64,000 bases of DNA from Salicibibacter cibarius (GTDB lineage: Bacteria > Bacillota > Bacilli > Bacillales > Marinococcaceae). The notes under the pieces were generated by a model. It did not search any database, was not told the origin of the DNA, and was given only the letters and a program-made list of their open reading frames with translations. This document shows, one piece after another, positions 30,174-41,343 of the stretch; position 1 is the first letter of the stretch; the number at the start of each line of letters is the position of its first letter. Position numbers and translations under genes: made by a program. The DNA lies in contig NZ_CP054705.1 of assembly GCF_016495725.1 (NCBI RefSeq), forward strand, positions 186,001-250,000, in the 5' to 3' direction.

Positions 30174-30359
30174 TTGGCTCGAAAAGCGATGGTCGAAAAG
30201 CAAAAGAAACCTCAAAAATATAAGGTTCGCGAATACACCCGTTGTGAACGATGCGGGCGGCCGAACGCTGTATATCAAAAATTTAAGCTTTGCCGGATTT
30301 GTTTCCGTGATCTTGCTTATAAAGGTCAGATTCCCGGTGTAAAAAAAGCAAGCTGGTAA
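30174..30359 (+). CDS. rpsZ: 30S ribosomal protein S14, zinc-binding type Z
   Basis: A 61-residue short S14 carrying two CxxC pairs (C24, C27, C40, C43) in a zinc ribbon. This is the zinc-dependent form, unlike the longer zinc-free paralog that some Bacilli switch to under zinc limitation. Start is TTG 30174, 9 nt after GAAGGAGGG. It ends with the usual [11 protein letters not shown]. Confidence 0.96.
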   Translation: MARKAMVEKQKKPQKYKVREYTRCERCGRPNAVYQKFKLCRICFRDLAYKGQIPGVKKASW

Positions 30360-30389
30360 AACCTGAGAGATGGAAGGAGGTTTATCGAT

Positions 30390-30788
30390 ATGGTTATGAC
30401 AGATCCGATTGCCGATATGCTTACGAGAATACGCAACGCCAATACTGTGCGTCATGATAAGCTGGAATTGCCGGCATCAAACTTAAAAAAAGAGATTGCG
30501 CAGATCCTTAAACGTGAAGGGTATGTGCGCGATGTCGAATTCGTGGACGATAAAAAGCAAGGGGTTATCCGTATTTTTCTTAAATATGGGCAAGGGAATG
30601 AACGGGTTATCTCCGGATTAAAAAAGATAAGCAAACCGGGATTGCGTGTATATACCGGTTCCGATGAAGTTCCCCGCGTGTTGAACGGATTGGGCATCGC
30701 GGTTATTTCGACTTCATCAGGGATTGTTACAGACAAAGAAGCCCGCAAACAAAACATTGGCGGAGAAGTGCTCGCCTACGTATGGTAA
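30390..30788 (+). CDS. rpsH: 30S ribosomal protein S8
   Basis: A 132-residue core 16S-binding protein; in E. coli it represses the spc operon. [16 protein letters not shown] near the start and the C-terminal [20 protein letters not shown] are canonical. GAAGGAGG precedes ATG 30390; a second ATG two codons later is equally close to the family start. Confidence 0.97.
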   Translation: MVMTDPIADMLTRIRNANTVRHDKLELPASNLKKEIAQILKREGYVRDVEFVDDKKQGVIRIFLKYGQGNERVISGLKKISKPGLRVYTGSDEVPRVLNGLGIAVISTSSGIVTDKEARKQNIGGEVLAYVW

Positions 30789-30816
30789 GCGTGCACGAAT
30801 GGAGGTGTAATATAAA

Positions 30817-31353
30817 ATGTCACGTATCGGTGTGCTGCCATTAGAAGTGCCGGATAGTGTAACGCTTACGGTCGACGACGGACATGTAACGGCAAAAGGA
30901 CCCAAGGGGGAATTGTCCCGTCAATTTAATTCAGGTATTACGATTCACTATGAAGAAGGGGTCGTTACGACGAAGCGTCCATCGGATCACAAAGACCACC
31001 GTTCCATGCACGGAACGACAAGAAGCCTTATCGCAAACATGGTGAAAGGTGTAACGGACGGTTTCGAAAAAAGCCTTGACCTTGTCGGTGTCGGTTACCG
31101 TGCATCAAAATCGGGCAACAAACTCGTACTCAACGTCGGCTATTCACACCCGGTTGAAATGGAAGAGCCGGAAGGCATTGAATTTGAAGTGCCATCAAAC
31201 ACAAGAGTACTTGTTAGAGGAATCGATAAACAATTGGTTGGAGCCGTCGCTTCGGATATTCGTTCCGTTCGCAAGCCGGAACCCTATAAAGGAAAAGGGA
31301 TACGCTATACGGATGAAACAGTGCGAAGCAAAGTTGGAAAAACAGGTAAATAA
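30817..31353 (+). CDS. rplF: 50S ribosomal protein L6
   Basis: A 178-residue two-domain protein near the sarcin-ricin loop. [20 protein letters not shown] at the start, [20 protein letters not shown], and [15 protein letters not shown] at the end. GGAGGTG precedes ATG 30817. Confidence 0.97.
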   Translation: MSRIGVLPLEVPDSVTLTVDDGHVTAKGPKGELSRQFNSGITIHYEEGVVTTKRPSDHKDHRSMHGTTRSLIANMVKGVTDGFEKSLDLVGVGYRASKSGNKLVLNVGYSHPVEMEEPEGIEFEVPSNTRVLVRGIDKQLVGAVASDIRSVRKPEPYKGKGIRYTDETVRSKVGKTGK

Positions 31354-31403
31354 ACCAATGCCAAATGCTGCCTGAAGAAGGCAGGAAAGGAGGAACGTTT
31401 TTC

Positions 31404-31766
31404 ATGGCGACAAAAATCAATAAGCAAGGGGCCCGCAAACAACGTCATAACAGAATACGAAAAAAGCTAAGCGGAACTTCGGAACGCCCACGCTTAAATG
31501 TTTTTCGCTCTTCAAACCATATCTACGCCCAACTTATCGATGATACAAAAGGTGAAACGTTGGCAGCTGCATCCACGTTAGACCCTGAATTTACTCGAGA
31601 GAACGGCGGAAACGTGAGTGCTGCTAAAGATGTGGGAGCGCTTGTTGCAAAGCGTGCACGTGAAAAAGGATATGAAGACGTCATTTTTGATCGTGGAGGC
31701 TATATCTATCATGGACGCGTAGCGGCATTGGCTGATGCTGCTCGTGAGGAAGGTTTGAAATTTTAA
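31404..31766 (+). CDS. rplR: 50S ribosomal protein L18
   Basis: A 120-residue 5S rRNA-binding protein. The basic N-terminus is followed by [18 protein letters not shown] and ends [13 protein letters not shown], which is typical. ATG 31404 follows AAAGGAGGAA; the in-frame ATG at 31365 adds unconserved sequence. Confidence 0.97.
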   Translation: MATKINKQGARKQRHNRIRKKLSGTSERPRLNVFRSSNHIYAQLIDDTKGETLAAASTLDPEFTRENGGNVSAAKDVGALVAKRAREKGYEDVIFDRGGYIYHGRVAALADAAREEGLKF

Positions 31767-31787
31767 AGCATGAAGGAGGGACAATCT

Positions 31788-32285
31788 ATGGCCATTGATC
31801 CAAATAAACTTGACTTGGAAGAACAAGTCGTTGCTATTAACCGTGTTTCAAAAGTGGTAAAAGGCGGCCGCAGCTTTCGCTTTGCAGCGATTGTCGTTGT
31901 CGGTGACCGCAACGGGCATGTAGGTTTTGGCATCGGGAAAGCCAATGAAGTACCCGAGGCGATTCGCAAAGCTGTGGAAAACGGAAAGAAAGCCCTCATT
32001 AAAGTTCCTCGTGTAGGTACGACAATCCCTCACGAATTGGTAGGGCGTTACGGAGCTGGCAAAGTATTGCTGAAACCTGCGGCTGAAGGTACGGGAGTTA
32101 TTGCCGGCGGCCCTGTGCGTGCGGTTCTTGAACATGCCGGGATAAATGATATTCTTTCAAAATCACACGGCTCCAGCAATCCGATCAATATGGTTCGTGC
32201 TACGCTACAAGGTTTGAGCGAATTAAAAACGGCTGAAAATATTGCCAGACTACGCGGCAAAAGCGTCGAAGAATTGCAAGGATAG
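31788..32285 (+). CDS. rpsE: 30S ribosomal protein S5
   Basis: A 165-residue protein with roles in decoding accuracy and mRNA entry. The double-stranded RNA-binding-like fold shows [20 protein letters not shown] and the conserved [16 protein letters not shown] 31788 follows GAAGGAGGG; the ATG at 31770 precedes that site. Confidence 0.97.
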   Translation: MAIDPNKLDLEEQVVAINRVSKVVKGGRSFRFAAIVVVGDRNGHVGFGIGKANEVPEAIRKAVENGKKALIKVPRVGTTIPHELVGRYGAGKVLLKPAAEGTGVIAGGPVRAVLEHAGINDILSKSHGSSNPINMVRATLQGLSELKTAENIARLRGKSVEELQG

Positions 32286-32297
32286 GAGGGAGTACAA

Positions 32298-32486
32298 ATG
32301 GAAAATAAACTGGAAATCACCCTCACCCGCAGTTTGATTGGCAGACCGGAAGACCAGCGCGTAACGGTACGGACACTGGGACTGCGCAAAATAAACCATT
32401 CGGTGATCCAAAAGGACGATCCTGCCATTCGCGGAATGGTTAACAAAGTATCCCACCTTGTAAATGTAAAAGAAATCAGCAGTTAA
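32298..32486 (+). CDS. rpmD: 50S ribosomal protein L30
   Basis: A 62-residue small subunit of the 50[21 protein letters not shown], then [27 protein letters not shown] precedes ATG 32298. Length is typical for Bacilli. Confidence 0.96.
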   Translation: MENKLEITLTRSLIGRPEDQRVTVRTLGLRKINHSVIQKDDPAIRGMVNKVSHLVNVKEISS

Positions 32487-32517
32487 GGGAACGCTTCAAG
32501 ACAGGAGGTGTGAAAAT

Positions 32518-32958
32518 ATGAAATTGCACGATTTGAAACCAGCGGAAGGTGCTCGCAAAAAAGGGATTCGTCCCGGACGAGGATATGGGTCAAAACGGAG
32601 CAACACAGCCGGACGAGGAGAACACGGACAAAAGTCCCGTTCAGGCGGAAATGTACGTCCCGGTTTCGAAGGCGGGCAAAACCCGATCTACAAACGGTTG
32701 CCTAAACGCGGATTTACAAATCCAACTCGGAAGACTTATGCCGTCGTTAACATCGAAACCCTCAATCGTTTTGAAGAAGGAACGGAGGTTACGCCGGAGT
32801 TGCTTATCGAGACCGGCACCGTTAAAAAAGAAAATGATGGCATTAAAATCCTTGGGAATGGTCAATTGGAGACAAAATTGACAGTGAAAGCCAATAAATT
32901 TTCTGCCTCTGCAGTTAAGGCAATTGAAGCAGCCGGCGGTCGAACCGAGGTGGTTTAA
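32518..32958 (+). CDS. rplO: 50S ribosomal protein L15
   Basis: A 146-residue late-assembly protein. The glycine/arginine-rich N-terminal extension ([20 protein letters not shown]) and the C-terminal domain ([19 protein letters not shown]) are canonical. AGGAGGTG precedes ATG 32518. The TAA stop overlaps the secY ATG by one base. Confidence 0.97.
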   Translation: MKLHDLKPAEGARKKGIRPGRGYGSKRSNTAGRGEHGQKSRSGGNVRPGFEGGQNPIYKRLPKRGFTNPTRKTYAVVNIETLNRFEEGTEVTPELLIETGTVKKENDGIKILGNGQLETKLTVKANKFSASAVKAIEAAGGRTEVV

Positions 32959-34253
32959 TGTTTAAGGGCTTAGCCAATATATTTCGCGCGGCAGATCTGC
33001 GTCGAAAAATATTCTTCACCCTGGCCATGCTCATCGTCTATCGTATCGGGACATTTATTCCAATTCCCGGATCCGACAGCGACGTTTTGGACTTCCAGGG
33101 GGAAGCATCAGCTTTCGGTTTTCTTGACACGTTTGGGGGGGGAGCGCTCGGCAACTTCTCTATTTTTGCGATGGGCGTCTTCCCTTATATCACTGCTTCC
33201 ATTGTCGTCCAACTCTTGCGGATGGATGTTGTCCCGAAGTTTACGGAGTGGTCTAAGCAAGGGGAAGCAGGAAGAAGAAAACTGGCACAGTTCACTCGTT
33301 ATTTCACTGTCGTATTGGCGTTTATTCAGGGGCTGGCAATGTCTATCGGTTTTAATGCCCAATTTCCGGGGCTTATTCCGGATCCGGGGGTTGCCACGTA
33401 CCTACTTATCGCGCTCATTATGACCGCAGGGACCACCTTTCTCATGTGGTTAGGGGAGCAAATAACGGCAAAAGGGGTAGGGAACGGGATTTCCATCATG
33501 ATTTTTGCCGGTATTGCTGCCGGTATCCCAAATGGGCTCAATCAAATTTACGCTACGCAAATCGAAGGTACAGGCGAGCAGCTGTTTATGGGCATTGTTA
33601 CCATCCTTTTATTGGCACTTGCAGTACTCTTGATTATTGTCGGCGTTGTCTTTGTGCAGCAAGCGATTCGTAAAGTGCCAATCCAATATGCAAAAAGGGT
33701 GGTTGGCCGTCAGTCAACGGCAGGCGCGCAATCCACGCACCTTCCGCTGAAGGTAAACTCTGCAGGGGTTATCCCGGTCATTTTCGCGATGGCGTTATTT
33801 ATCTTTCCGCCGACAGTTGCAAGCTTTTTGGGAGAAGACAATCCGATTGCCCAATGGGTGATCAATAATTTTGATTACACGCAACCGGTTGGGGCAATTG
33901 TTTATATCGGATTAATCATTGCTTTTACGTATTTCTATACATTTGTGCAGGTTAATCCGGAAACGATGGCAGAGAACTTGAAAAAGCAAGGCGGTTATGT
34001 GCCCGGTATTCGTCCCGGTAAAACAACGGAACATCATATTCGCCATATCCTGTATCGACTTACGCTTGTCGGCTCCCTGTTTTTGGCCACGGTTGCGATT
34101 TTGCCGGTGTTCTTTACGACTCAACTCGGATTGCCTGAAGCGATTCAAATCGGAGGCACGGGCTTGCTCATTGTTGTCGGTGTTGCACTGGACACGATGA
34201 AACAGATCGAAGGACAATTGCTGAAACGTAGCTACAAAGGGTTCATAAAATAA
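32958..34253 (+). CDS. secY: protein translocase subunit SecY
   Basis: A 431-residue, ten-span membrane protein forming the protein-conducting channel with SecE (see 5965) and SecG. IFFTLAMLIVYRIGTFIPIP is the first span; the cytosolic RQSTAGAQSTHLPLKVNSAG loop and the C-terminal KGFIK are normal. It starts in a TAATG overlap with rplO behind GAGGTGG, implying coupling. Confidence 0.97.
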   Translation: MFKGLANIFRAADLRRKIFFTLAMLIVYRIGTFIPIPGSDSDVLDFQGEASAFGFLDTFGGGALGNFSIFAMGVFPYITASIVVQLLRMDVVPKFTEWSKQGEAGRRKLAQFTRYFTVVLAFIQGLAMSIGFNAQFPGLIPDPGVATYLLIALIMTAGTTFLMWLGEQITAKGVGNGISIMIFAGIAAGIPNGLNQIYATQIEGTGEQLFMGIVTILLLALAVLLIIVGVVFVQQAIRKVPIQYAKRVVGRQSTAGAQSTHLPLKVNSAGVIPVIFAMALFIFPPTVASFLGEDNPIAQWVINNFDYTQPVGAIVYIGLIIAFTYFYTFVQVNPETMAENLKKQGGYVPGIRPGKTTEHHIRHILYRLTLVGSLFLATVAILPVFFTTQLGLPEAIQIGGTGLLIVVGVALDTMKQIEGQLLKRSYKGFIK

Positions 34254-34260
34254 GGAGTAG

Positions 34261-35696
<1,436 letters not shown>

Positions 35697-35786
35697 TACC
35701 GACGTGTGACTAATGCCAAATTGCGCCACGTGTAGATGCAATTTCGTAGAGACTACCTGATACTAGGAAGGGAGGAGAGTAAATCC

Positions 35787-36005
35787 ATGGCCAAAGATGA
35801 TGCGATTGAAGTAGAAGGCACAGTTATCGAGCCTTTGCCAAACGCCATGTTCAGAGTGGAACTGGAGAATGGTCATCGAATACTCGCGCATGTTTCCGGC
35901 AAGATCCGCATGCACTTTATCCGTATTTTACCCGGTGATAAGGTTACTGTGGAACTTTCCCCATATGACCTTTCCCGTGGTCGAATTACGTATCGATACA
36001 AATAA
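35787..36005 (+). CDS. infA: translation initiation factor IF-1
   Basis: A 72-residue OB-fold protein that blocks the A site during initiation. [20 protein letters not shown] and [20 protein letters not shown] are diagnostic. ATG 35787 follows GGGAGGAG; the in-frame ATG at 35736 would add 17 unconserved residues. The 90-bp map-infA spacer shows no extra gene. Confidence 0.97.
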   Translation: MAKDDAIEVEGTVIEPLPNAMFRVELENGHRILAHVSGKIRMHFIRILPGDKVTVELSPYDLSRGRITYRYK

Positions 36006-36042
36006 CAATCGCAGGTTATCGATCACGAAGGAGGGAAAGAAA

Positions 36043-36156
36043 ATGAAAGTCAGAGCTTCCGTAAAACCGATGTGTGAACGATGTAAAATCGTTCGCCGCG
36101 AAGGCACAGTAATGGTGATATGTTCAAACCCGAAGCATAAACAAAAACAAGGTTAA
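36043..36156 (+). CDS. rpmJ: 50S ribosomal protein L36
   Basis: A 37-residue zinc-binding protein: [20 protein letters not shown] with ligands C11, C14, C27 and H32, the zinc-bearing form. GAAGGAGGG precedes ATG 36043. It lies between infA and rpsM as expected. Confidence 0.97.
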   Translation: MKVRASVKPMCERCKIVRREGTVMVICSNPKHKQKQG

Positions 36157-36177
36157 CCGTAAAGGAGGTGTATGTTC

Positions 36178-36543
36178 ATGGCACGAATTTCAGGAGTTGA
36201 CGTTCCTCGCGACAAACGGGTCGTTATTTCACTCACGTATGTTTACGGGATTGGAAAAAGCCGTGCGGAAAAAATTCTTGAGGAAGCGGACGTACCGGTG
36301 GAGACACGGGTTCGCGATCTTACGGATGAAGAGCTCGGGCGCATCCGAACAGCTGTCGGAAACTACACGGTGGAAGGGGATCTTCGCAGGGAAAAGTCTC
36401 TTAACGTTAAACGTTTAATCGAAATTGGTTCCTATCGCGGCATCCGTCATCGCCGTGGGCTGCCTGCCCGTGGACAAAGTACGAAAAATAATTCCAGAAC
36501 CGCGAAAGGTCCTCGGAAGACGATCGCGAATAAGAAGAAGTAA
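36178..36543 (+). CDS. rpsM: 30S ribosomal protein S13
   Basis: A 121-residue 30S head protein contacting P-site tRNA and the 50[21 protein letters not shown], helix-two-turns-helix [15 protein letters not shown], and basic C-terminus [12 protein letters not shown] chose ATG 36178 because the ATG at 36172 lies only 1-2 nt from the AAAGGAGGTG site. Confidence 0.97.
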   Translation: MARISGVDVPRDKRVVISLTYVYGIGKSRAEKILEEADVPVETRVRDLTDEELGRIRTAVGNYTVEGDLRREKSLNVKRLIEIGSYRGIRHRRGLPARGQSTKNNSRTAKGPRKTIANKKK

Positions 36544-36556
36544 GGAGGTTTAAAAA

Positions 36557-36949
36557 ATGGCCAAACCGAAAACAACATCCCGCAAAAAACGCCAACGTAA
36601 GCATGTGGATTCAGGGGTTGCCCATATTCGTTCCACATTTAACAATACGATTGTGACGATTACGGATACGCAAGGAAATGCATTGGCATGGGCAAGTGCC
36701 GGCAACCTTGGTTTCAAAGGATCACGTAAATCCACCCCTTTCGCCGCTCAAATGGCAGCTGAAACAGCCGCTAAGGGAGCGATGGATCACGGTATGAAAA
36801 ACGTGGAGGTTGCCGTAAAAGGGCCGGGTGCCGGCCGTGAAGCAGCTATTCGTTCCCTGCAAGCAACCGGGCTTGAAGTGAATGTTATCCGTGATGTTAC
36901 ACCTGTGCCCCATAACGGTTGCCGCCCTCCAAAACGTCGCAGAGTATAA
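36557..36949 (+). CDS. rpsK: 30S ribosomal protein S11
   Basis: A 130-residue platform protein near the E site. [20 protein letters not shown], then [20 protein letters not shown], ending [19 protein letters not shown] precedes ATG 36557. A 152-bp spacer to rpoA follows with no gene; no convincing promoter seen. Confidence 0.97.
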   Translation: MAKPKTTSRKKRQRKHVDSGVAHIRSTFNNTIVTITDTQGNALAWASAGNLGFKGSRKSTPFAAQMAAETAAKGAMDHGMKNVEVAVKGPGAGREAAIRSLQATGLEVNVIRDVTPVPHNGCRPPKRRRV

Positions 36950-37101
36950 CACGTCATAGGCCATTATAAGGTTTGAAAACACCGCGCTCTGTCAATAATG
37001 GTTAGACAAAGTGAGCATCAAAATGGCGGACTTTATGTACTGTGAATGGTGAAGTGTGCAATACGGATGCTGACGTTTTAAAGGAGGGTATCATTTAAAA
37101 G

Positions 37102-38046
37102 ATGATCGAAATCGAAAAGCCGAGCATTGAAACGATTGAAGTCAGTGAGGACGGCAAATACGGGAAGTTTGTAGTTGAACCGCTTGAACGAGGCTATGGA
37201 ACAACCTTAGGAAACTCCTTACGTCGAATTCTGTTATCATCCCTACCGGGATCAGCGATTACGAATATTCAAATCGATCAAGTCCTTCACGAGTTCTCAA
37301 CAGTGGAGGGCGTCGTGGAAGACGTTACCACCATTGTGCTGAATTTGAAAAAACTGGCTCTCAACATCCATTCCGATGATGAGAAAGTGCTTGAAATTGA
37401 AGCAAGTGGCGAAGGTGCAGTCACGGCGCAAGATATTAACCACGATAGTGATGTTGATATTTTGAATCCCGACCTTCATATCGCTACGCTTAATCAAGGT
37501 GCGAAATTTCATATGAAAATGACCGCCAAACGTGGCCGTGGCTATGTTCCCGCCGATGGGAACAATCACGAGGACTTGGCCATCGGTGTGCTTCCGATCG
37601 ATTCGATTTTCACACCGGTTGACCGAGTGAATTTCCAGGTCGAAAATACGCGCGTCGGTCAGATTACAAACTATGATAAGCTAACGCTTGATGTTTGGAC
37701 GGATGGCAGCATTCGTCCGGAAGAAGCTGTGTCTCTAGGCGCCAAGATCATGAATGAACATTTAAGCATCTTTATCGGTTTGACAGACCAAGCACAAAAT
37801 GCTGAAATCATGGTGGAAAAAGAGGAAGACCAAAAAGAAAAAGTGTTGGAGATGACAATTGAAGAGCTGGATTTATCGGTACGTTCTTACAATTGTTTGA
37901 AACGCGCAGGCATTAATACCGTGCAGGAGCTCACTCAGAAATCAGAAGAAGACATGATGAAGGTGCGCAACCTGGGACGTAAATCTTTGGAAGAAGTTCA
38001 AGAGAAACTGGGAGATTTAGGCCTCGGTCTTCGCGATGAGGAATAA
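37102..38046 (+). CDS. rpoA: DNA-directed RNA polymerase subunit alpha
   Basis: A 314-residue subunit. The N-terminal dimerization and assembly domain includes [20 protein letters not shown]. An acidic linker ([11 protein letters not shown]) is followed by the C-terminal domain that contacts UP elements and activators ([20 protein letters not shown]). AAGGAGGG precedes ATG 37102. Confidence 0.97.
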   Translation: MIEIEKPSIETIEVSEDGKYGKFVVEPLERGYGTTLGNSLRRILLSSLPGSAITNIQIDQVLHEFSTVEGVVEDVTTIVLNLKKLALNIHSDDEKVLEIEASGEGAVTAQDINHDSDVDILNPDLHIATLNQGAKFHMKMTAKRGRGYVPADGNNHEDLAIGVLPIDSIFTPVDRVNFQVENTRVGQITNYDKLTLDVWTDGSIRPEEAVSLGAKIMNEHLSIFIGLTDQAQNAEIMVEKEEDQKEKVLEMTIEELDLSVRSYNCLKRAGINTVQELTQKSEEDMMKVRNLGRKSLEEVQEKLGDLGLGLRDEE

Positions 38047-38084
38047 ACGCATCCAAAGAATTGGTCAAAAGGAGGGAAATAACT

Positions 38085-38441
38085 GTGGCATACAGAAAGC
38101 TAGGAAGAGATAGTTCAGCACGAAAAGCGTTATTTCGTGATCTCGCGACGGATCTTTTGATCAACGAAAAGATTGTGACCACGGAGGCAAAAGCAAAAGC
38201 GCTGCGCCCGATTGTGGAAAAAACGATCACGCTCGGCAAAGGTGGCACCTTGCATGACCGTCGGCAAGCAGCAGCATTTATCCGCAAGGAAGCGGCTGAA
38301 GAAGACCAGGATGCCATTCAAAAATTGTTTGATGACATCGGCCCGCGCTACGAAGAGCGGCAAGGCGGCTACACACGCATTATTAAAATGGAGCCGAGAA
38401 AAGGGGACGGCACCCCGATGGCCGTCATCGAACTCGTTTAA
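38085..38441 (+). CDS. rplQ: 50S ribosomal protein L17
   Basis: A 118-residue protein near the tunnel exit and last gene of the S10-spc-alpha run. [20 protein letters not shown] at the start and [20 protein letters not shown] near the end. GTG 38085 is 8 nt after AAAGGAGGG; the longer in-frame start at 38061 lies upstream of that site. Confidence 0.96.
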   Translation: MAYRKLGRDSSARKALFRDLATDLLINEKIVTTEAKAKALRPIVEKTITLGKGGTLHDRRQAAAFIRKEAAEEDQDAIQKLFDDIGPRYEERQGGYTRIIKMEPRKGDGTPMAVIELV

Positions 38442-38449
38442 TAGGTGTG

Positions 38450-38486
38450 AGGGCAGGACGATTCCAAAGTCGCTGTCCTTTTTTTC
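38450..38486 (+). terminator. terminator after rplQ
   Basis: GGGCAGGACGA pairs imperfectly with TCGCTGTCC, followed by seven T. It closes the ribosomal protein run. Confidence 0.75.
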
Positions 38487-38512
38487 TGTTTGTTAACCAC
38501 ACGTAAAAAAGG

Positions 38513-38541
38513 TTAACAATTAAGCCGGCGCATGATACAAT
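38513..38541 (+). promoter_or_regulatory. promoter for ecfA1-ecfA2-ecfT
   Basis: TTAACA (38513-38518), 17-bp spacer, TACAAT (38536-38541), about 40 bp upstream of ecfA1. Confidence 0.65.
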
Positions 38542-38580
38542 TTTATTTATTGGCTAGAAGCAAAAATAGGAGGAAGAACA

Positions 38581-39417
38581 ATGCCGCCCCTTATTCATTG
38601 TGAACATCTATATTTTCGTTATCAGGAAGAACAGGATTTCATTTTACAAGACCTTTGTTTACAAATAAATCAAGGGGAATGGGTGGCATTGTTGGGGACG
38701 AACGGTTCGGGAAAGTCTACGTTTGCGAGGATGTTAAATGCACTATTACAGCCGGAGAGCGGTATGGTCATGGTTGGGGATTTGCAGACGCATAAGGAAG
38801 AAAACATATGGCAAATCCGCCAAAAGGTAGGCATGGTGTTTCAAAATCCGGACCATCAATTTGTCGCTGCTACCGTACGGGATGACATTGCTTTTGGGCT
38901 TGAAAATGCCGGTATCCCACGCTCGGAAATGCTCGATCGAATCGAGGAAGCAAGTGAACGGGCGGGGATCAAGGATATGTTATCGGCCGAACCTCATCGT
39001 CTTTCGGGTGGGCAAAAGCAACGAGCGGCGATCGCGGGTATTCTTGCCCTGCGTCCGGAGATCATGATTTTTGATGAAGCGACATCTATGCTGGACCCGA
39101 ATGGCCGGGCGGAAGTCATGCAAACGATGGCCGAGCTCCATCAGTCCGGGATTACGATCATTATGATTACACATGAGCTGGAAGAAGCGCTTAAAGCAAG
39201 TCGGGTCGTTTTTATGGAGCAAGGGAATACGTTACGGGATCAATCGGCTTATGACTTTTTCCAAGCCCCTGACTTTTTGCTTTCCCGATCGTTTACGTTG
39301 CCTTATTTTTTACGTATGCAAGTAGCTTTACAAGCGCGAGGCGTCCATTTGGAACCTTTATCGTTAAGCGAACGCGAATGGGTGGAGCGATTATGCACAT
39401 CTCCTTTGAAAATGTAA
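38581..39417 (+). CDS. ecfA1: energy-coupling factor transporter ATP-binding protein EcfA1
   Basis: A 278-residue ABC ATPase that, with EcfA2 and EcfT, powers uptake by many vitamin-specific S components. Walker A GTNGSGKST, Q-loop FQNPDHQFV, signature LSGGQKQR, Walker B IMIFDEATSMLD and switch histidine ITHELEEA are all intact. GGAGGAAG precedes ATG 38581. It overlaps ecfA2 by 25 bp. Confidence 0.95.
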   Translation: MPPLIHCEHLYFRYQEEQDFILQDLCLQINQGEWVALLGTNGSGKSTFARMLNALLQPESGMVMVGDLQTHKEENIWQIRQKVGMVFQNPDHQFVAATVRDDIAFGLENAGIPRSEMLDRIEEASERAGIKDMLSAEPHRLSGGQKQRAAIAGILALRPEIMIFDEATSMLDPNGRAEVMQTMAELHQSGITIIMITHELEEALKASRVVFMEQGNTLRDQSAYDFFQAPDFLLSRSFTLPYFLRMQVALQARGVHLEPLSLSEREWVERLCTSPLKM

Positions 39418-40265
39418 GCTATTCTTATATGATTGGTTCTCCATTTGAAAAGCGGGCACTTAATCATGTGGACATTACAATCGAATCGAAGGCGTTCACG
39501 ACACTTGTGGGCAGCACCGGTTCGGGGAAATCGACGTTAATGCAATTGATCAATGGATTGGTGCTTCCTACGTCTGGACAGGTCCAATGCGGAAGCTTCC
39601 GTCTGCATCGAAAATCGAAACGAAAAGAAGTAAAACCGTTGCGGCAAAAAATCGGCATGGTTTTTCAATATCCCGAGCATCAATTGTTTGGCGCTACGGT
39701 TGAAGAAGACATGCTATTTGGGCCCAAGCACCTCGGTTTGGATGTGGAAAGAATTCGGAAACGGCTCCCTGAACTTTTGGATGTTGTTGGCATAAATAAG
39801 GAAGTGCTTTCTGTCTCGCCATTCAATCTTAGCGGGGGGCAAATGAGGCGTGTCGCCATTGCCGGAGTGCTTGCCGCCGATCCTGAAGTGCTAATTCTCG
39901 ATGAACCTGCCGCCGGTCTTGATCCCGCCGGCCACCGCGCGCTGTTGGATGTATTGAAAGACTGGCATGACAAGCATGGGTTAACGACAATCCTAGTCAC
40001 GCATGACATGGAAGATGCCGCGCGTTATGCCGATGAGGTCATCGTGATGGGTCCTGCAGGAAAGCCGGTGACAAGCGGAGTGCCGGCGCAGGTTTTCCGG
40101 GAAGCAGATCTGCTTGCCGATATCGGATTGGCTTCCCCTCCTTCGGCTCGTATAACCCGCGCTTTGCAAGAAGCAGGTTGGGATATCGACAACCTCCTAT
40201 TGGAACCGGAAGCCTTGGCAGCGGTTATTGCCGATCAGTGGGCAAGTGTGAAAGAAGAGGGATAA
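39393..40265 (+). CDS. ecfA2: energy-coupling factor transporter ATP-binding protein EcfA2
   Basis: A 290-residue ABC ATPase partner of EcfA1. Walker A GSTGSGKST, FQYPEHQLFG, signature LSGGQMRR, Walker B LILDEPAAGLDPAG. ATG 39393, behind GGTGGAG, fits the family start HISFENVSYSY; the ATG five codons upstream is less likely. Both ATPases look active, as expected for group II ECF modules. Confidence 0.95.
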   Translation: MHISFENVSYSYMIGSPFEKRALNHVDITIESKAFTTLVGSTGSGKSTLMQLINGLVLPTSGQVQCGSFRLHRKSKRKEVKPLRQKIGMVFQYPEHQLFGATVEEDMLFGPKHLGLDVERIRKRLPELLDVVGINKEVLSVSPFNLSGGQMRRVAIAGVLAADPEVLILDEPAAGLDPAGHRALLDVLKDWHDKHGLTTILVTHDMEDAARYADEVIVMGPAGKPVTSGVPAQVFREADLLADIGLASPPSARITRALQEAGWDIDNLLLEPEALAAVIADQWASVKEEG

Positions 40266-40267
40266 CC

Positions 40268-41068
40268 ATGTTACAAAACATCGTCATCGGACAGTATGTT
40301 CCTGTTTCATCGCCCATGCATCGATTGGATGCGAGAGCAAAACTTCTATGCTTGCTTGCCCTTGCCGGTATCGTCTTCTTGGCAAATGAATTTTGGAGTT
40401 ACAGTGCGTTGCTGGCTGCTGTCGGATCGTTTGTGTTGTTGTCACGGGTGCCGTTAAAATTTTTTCTCAAAGGATTATTACCGGTATTTATTTTAGTTAT
40501 TTTTACGTTTTTTCTTCATGCATTTTTTACGAATGAAGGACAGGTCCTTTTTACAATCCTCGGTTTTTCCGTTTATAGCGGCGGGATCGAGCAAGGGGTG
40601 TTCATCGCTGTGCGGATTGGCGCCCTCGTCGTTTTTGCCTCATTGTTGACATTAACGACGACGCCGATTGATTTAACCGATGGATTTGAATATTTTTTGC
40701 GTCCCTTTAAGCGGTTTGGGCTGCCTGCCCATGAAATGTCCTTAATGATGTCGATCAGCATTCGTTTGATTCCGACGTTATTGTTGGAAGCGGACCGAAT
40801 ATTGAAAGCCCAGGCAGCGCGTGGCGCCGATTTTACAAAAGGATCATTGAAAACAAGGCTGGAGACGATGACGGCTTTTATCATCCCGTTATTCGTCCGT
40901 TCATTTAAACGGGCGGAAGATATGGCCACGGCGATGGACGCGCGTGGGTATCGAGGCGGGGAAGGGCGAACGAAATTGCGTGTTCTCAAATGGCGCGTGC
41001 AAGATACGGTTGCCTGTATGACCGTTATCGGTGTGGGCGTAGTGTTGGTCTTGCTGCGAAATGGCTAG
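40268..41068 (+). CDS. ecfT: energy-coupling factor transporter transmembrane protein EcfT
   Basis: A 266-residue membrane scaffold joining S components to the ATPases. Several membrane spans lie between residues 30 and 130. The two coupling-helix Ala-Arg-Gly motifs are visible as AQAARGADF and AMDARGYRGG. ATG 40268 starts 2 bp after ecfA2; the longer in-frame frame inside ecfA2 is not used. Confidence 0.95.
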   Translation: MLQNIVIGQYVPVSSPMHRLDARAKLLCLLALAGIVFLANEFWSYSALLAAVGSFVLLSRVPLKFFLKGLLPVFILVIFTFFLHAFFTNEGQVLFTILGFSVYSGGIEQGVFIAVRIGALVVFASLLTLTTTPIDLTDGFEYFLRPFKRFGLPAHEMSLMMSISIRLIPTLLLEADRILKAQAARGADFTKGSLKTRLETMTAFIIPLFVRSFKRAEDMATAMDARGYRGGEGRTKLRVLKWRVQDTVACMTVIGVGVVLVLLRNG

Positions 41069-41071
41069 TGG

Positions 41072-41227
41072 AACGCTTCATGGCGCCTGAATTGGAGGGA
41101 GTCGATCATTTTAGGGTGTCATGCCCGCTTCATGGAGCCCGAATTGGAGAGGGTCGATCATTTAGGGATATCATGCCCGCTTCATGATGCGCGAATCTGA
41201 CAGCGCTGCCCTCTATCGGGCTTCATG
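41072..41227 (+). repeat. tandem array of three 52-bp palindromic units
   Basis: Units at 41072-41123, 41124-41175 and 41176-41227 are exactly 52 bp each. They begin (C/A)CGCTTCATG and end TCATG. The first two are closely alike (GAATTGGAGRGRGTCGATCA); the third diverges inside. The same period and ends occur at 46220-46479. Between the array and truA lie two small perfect palindromes, CCATGGTGTCACCATGG (41234-41250) and CGACAA...TTGTCG (41257-41277). Confidence 0.85.
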
Positions 41228-41343
41228 AACATTCCATGGTGTCACCATGGGGGGGACGACAAAACTATAGGTTGTCGAATTTATTCTGAACGATGATGCA
41301 CGCACATAGCGATTATTGGGCGTTTGCCTAGGAGGATACAGTT

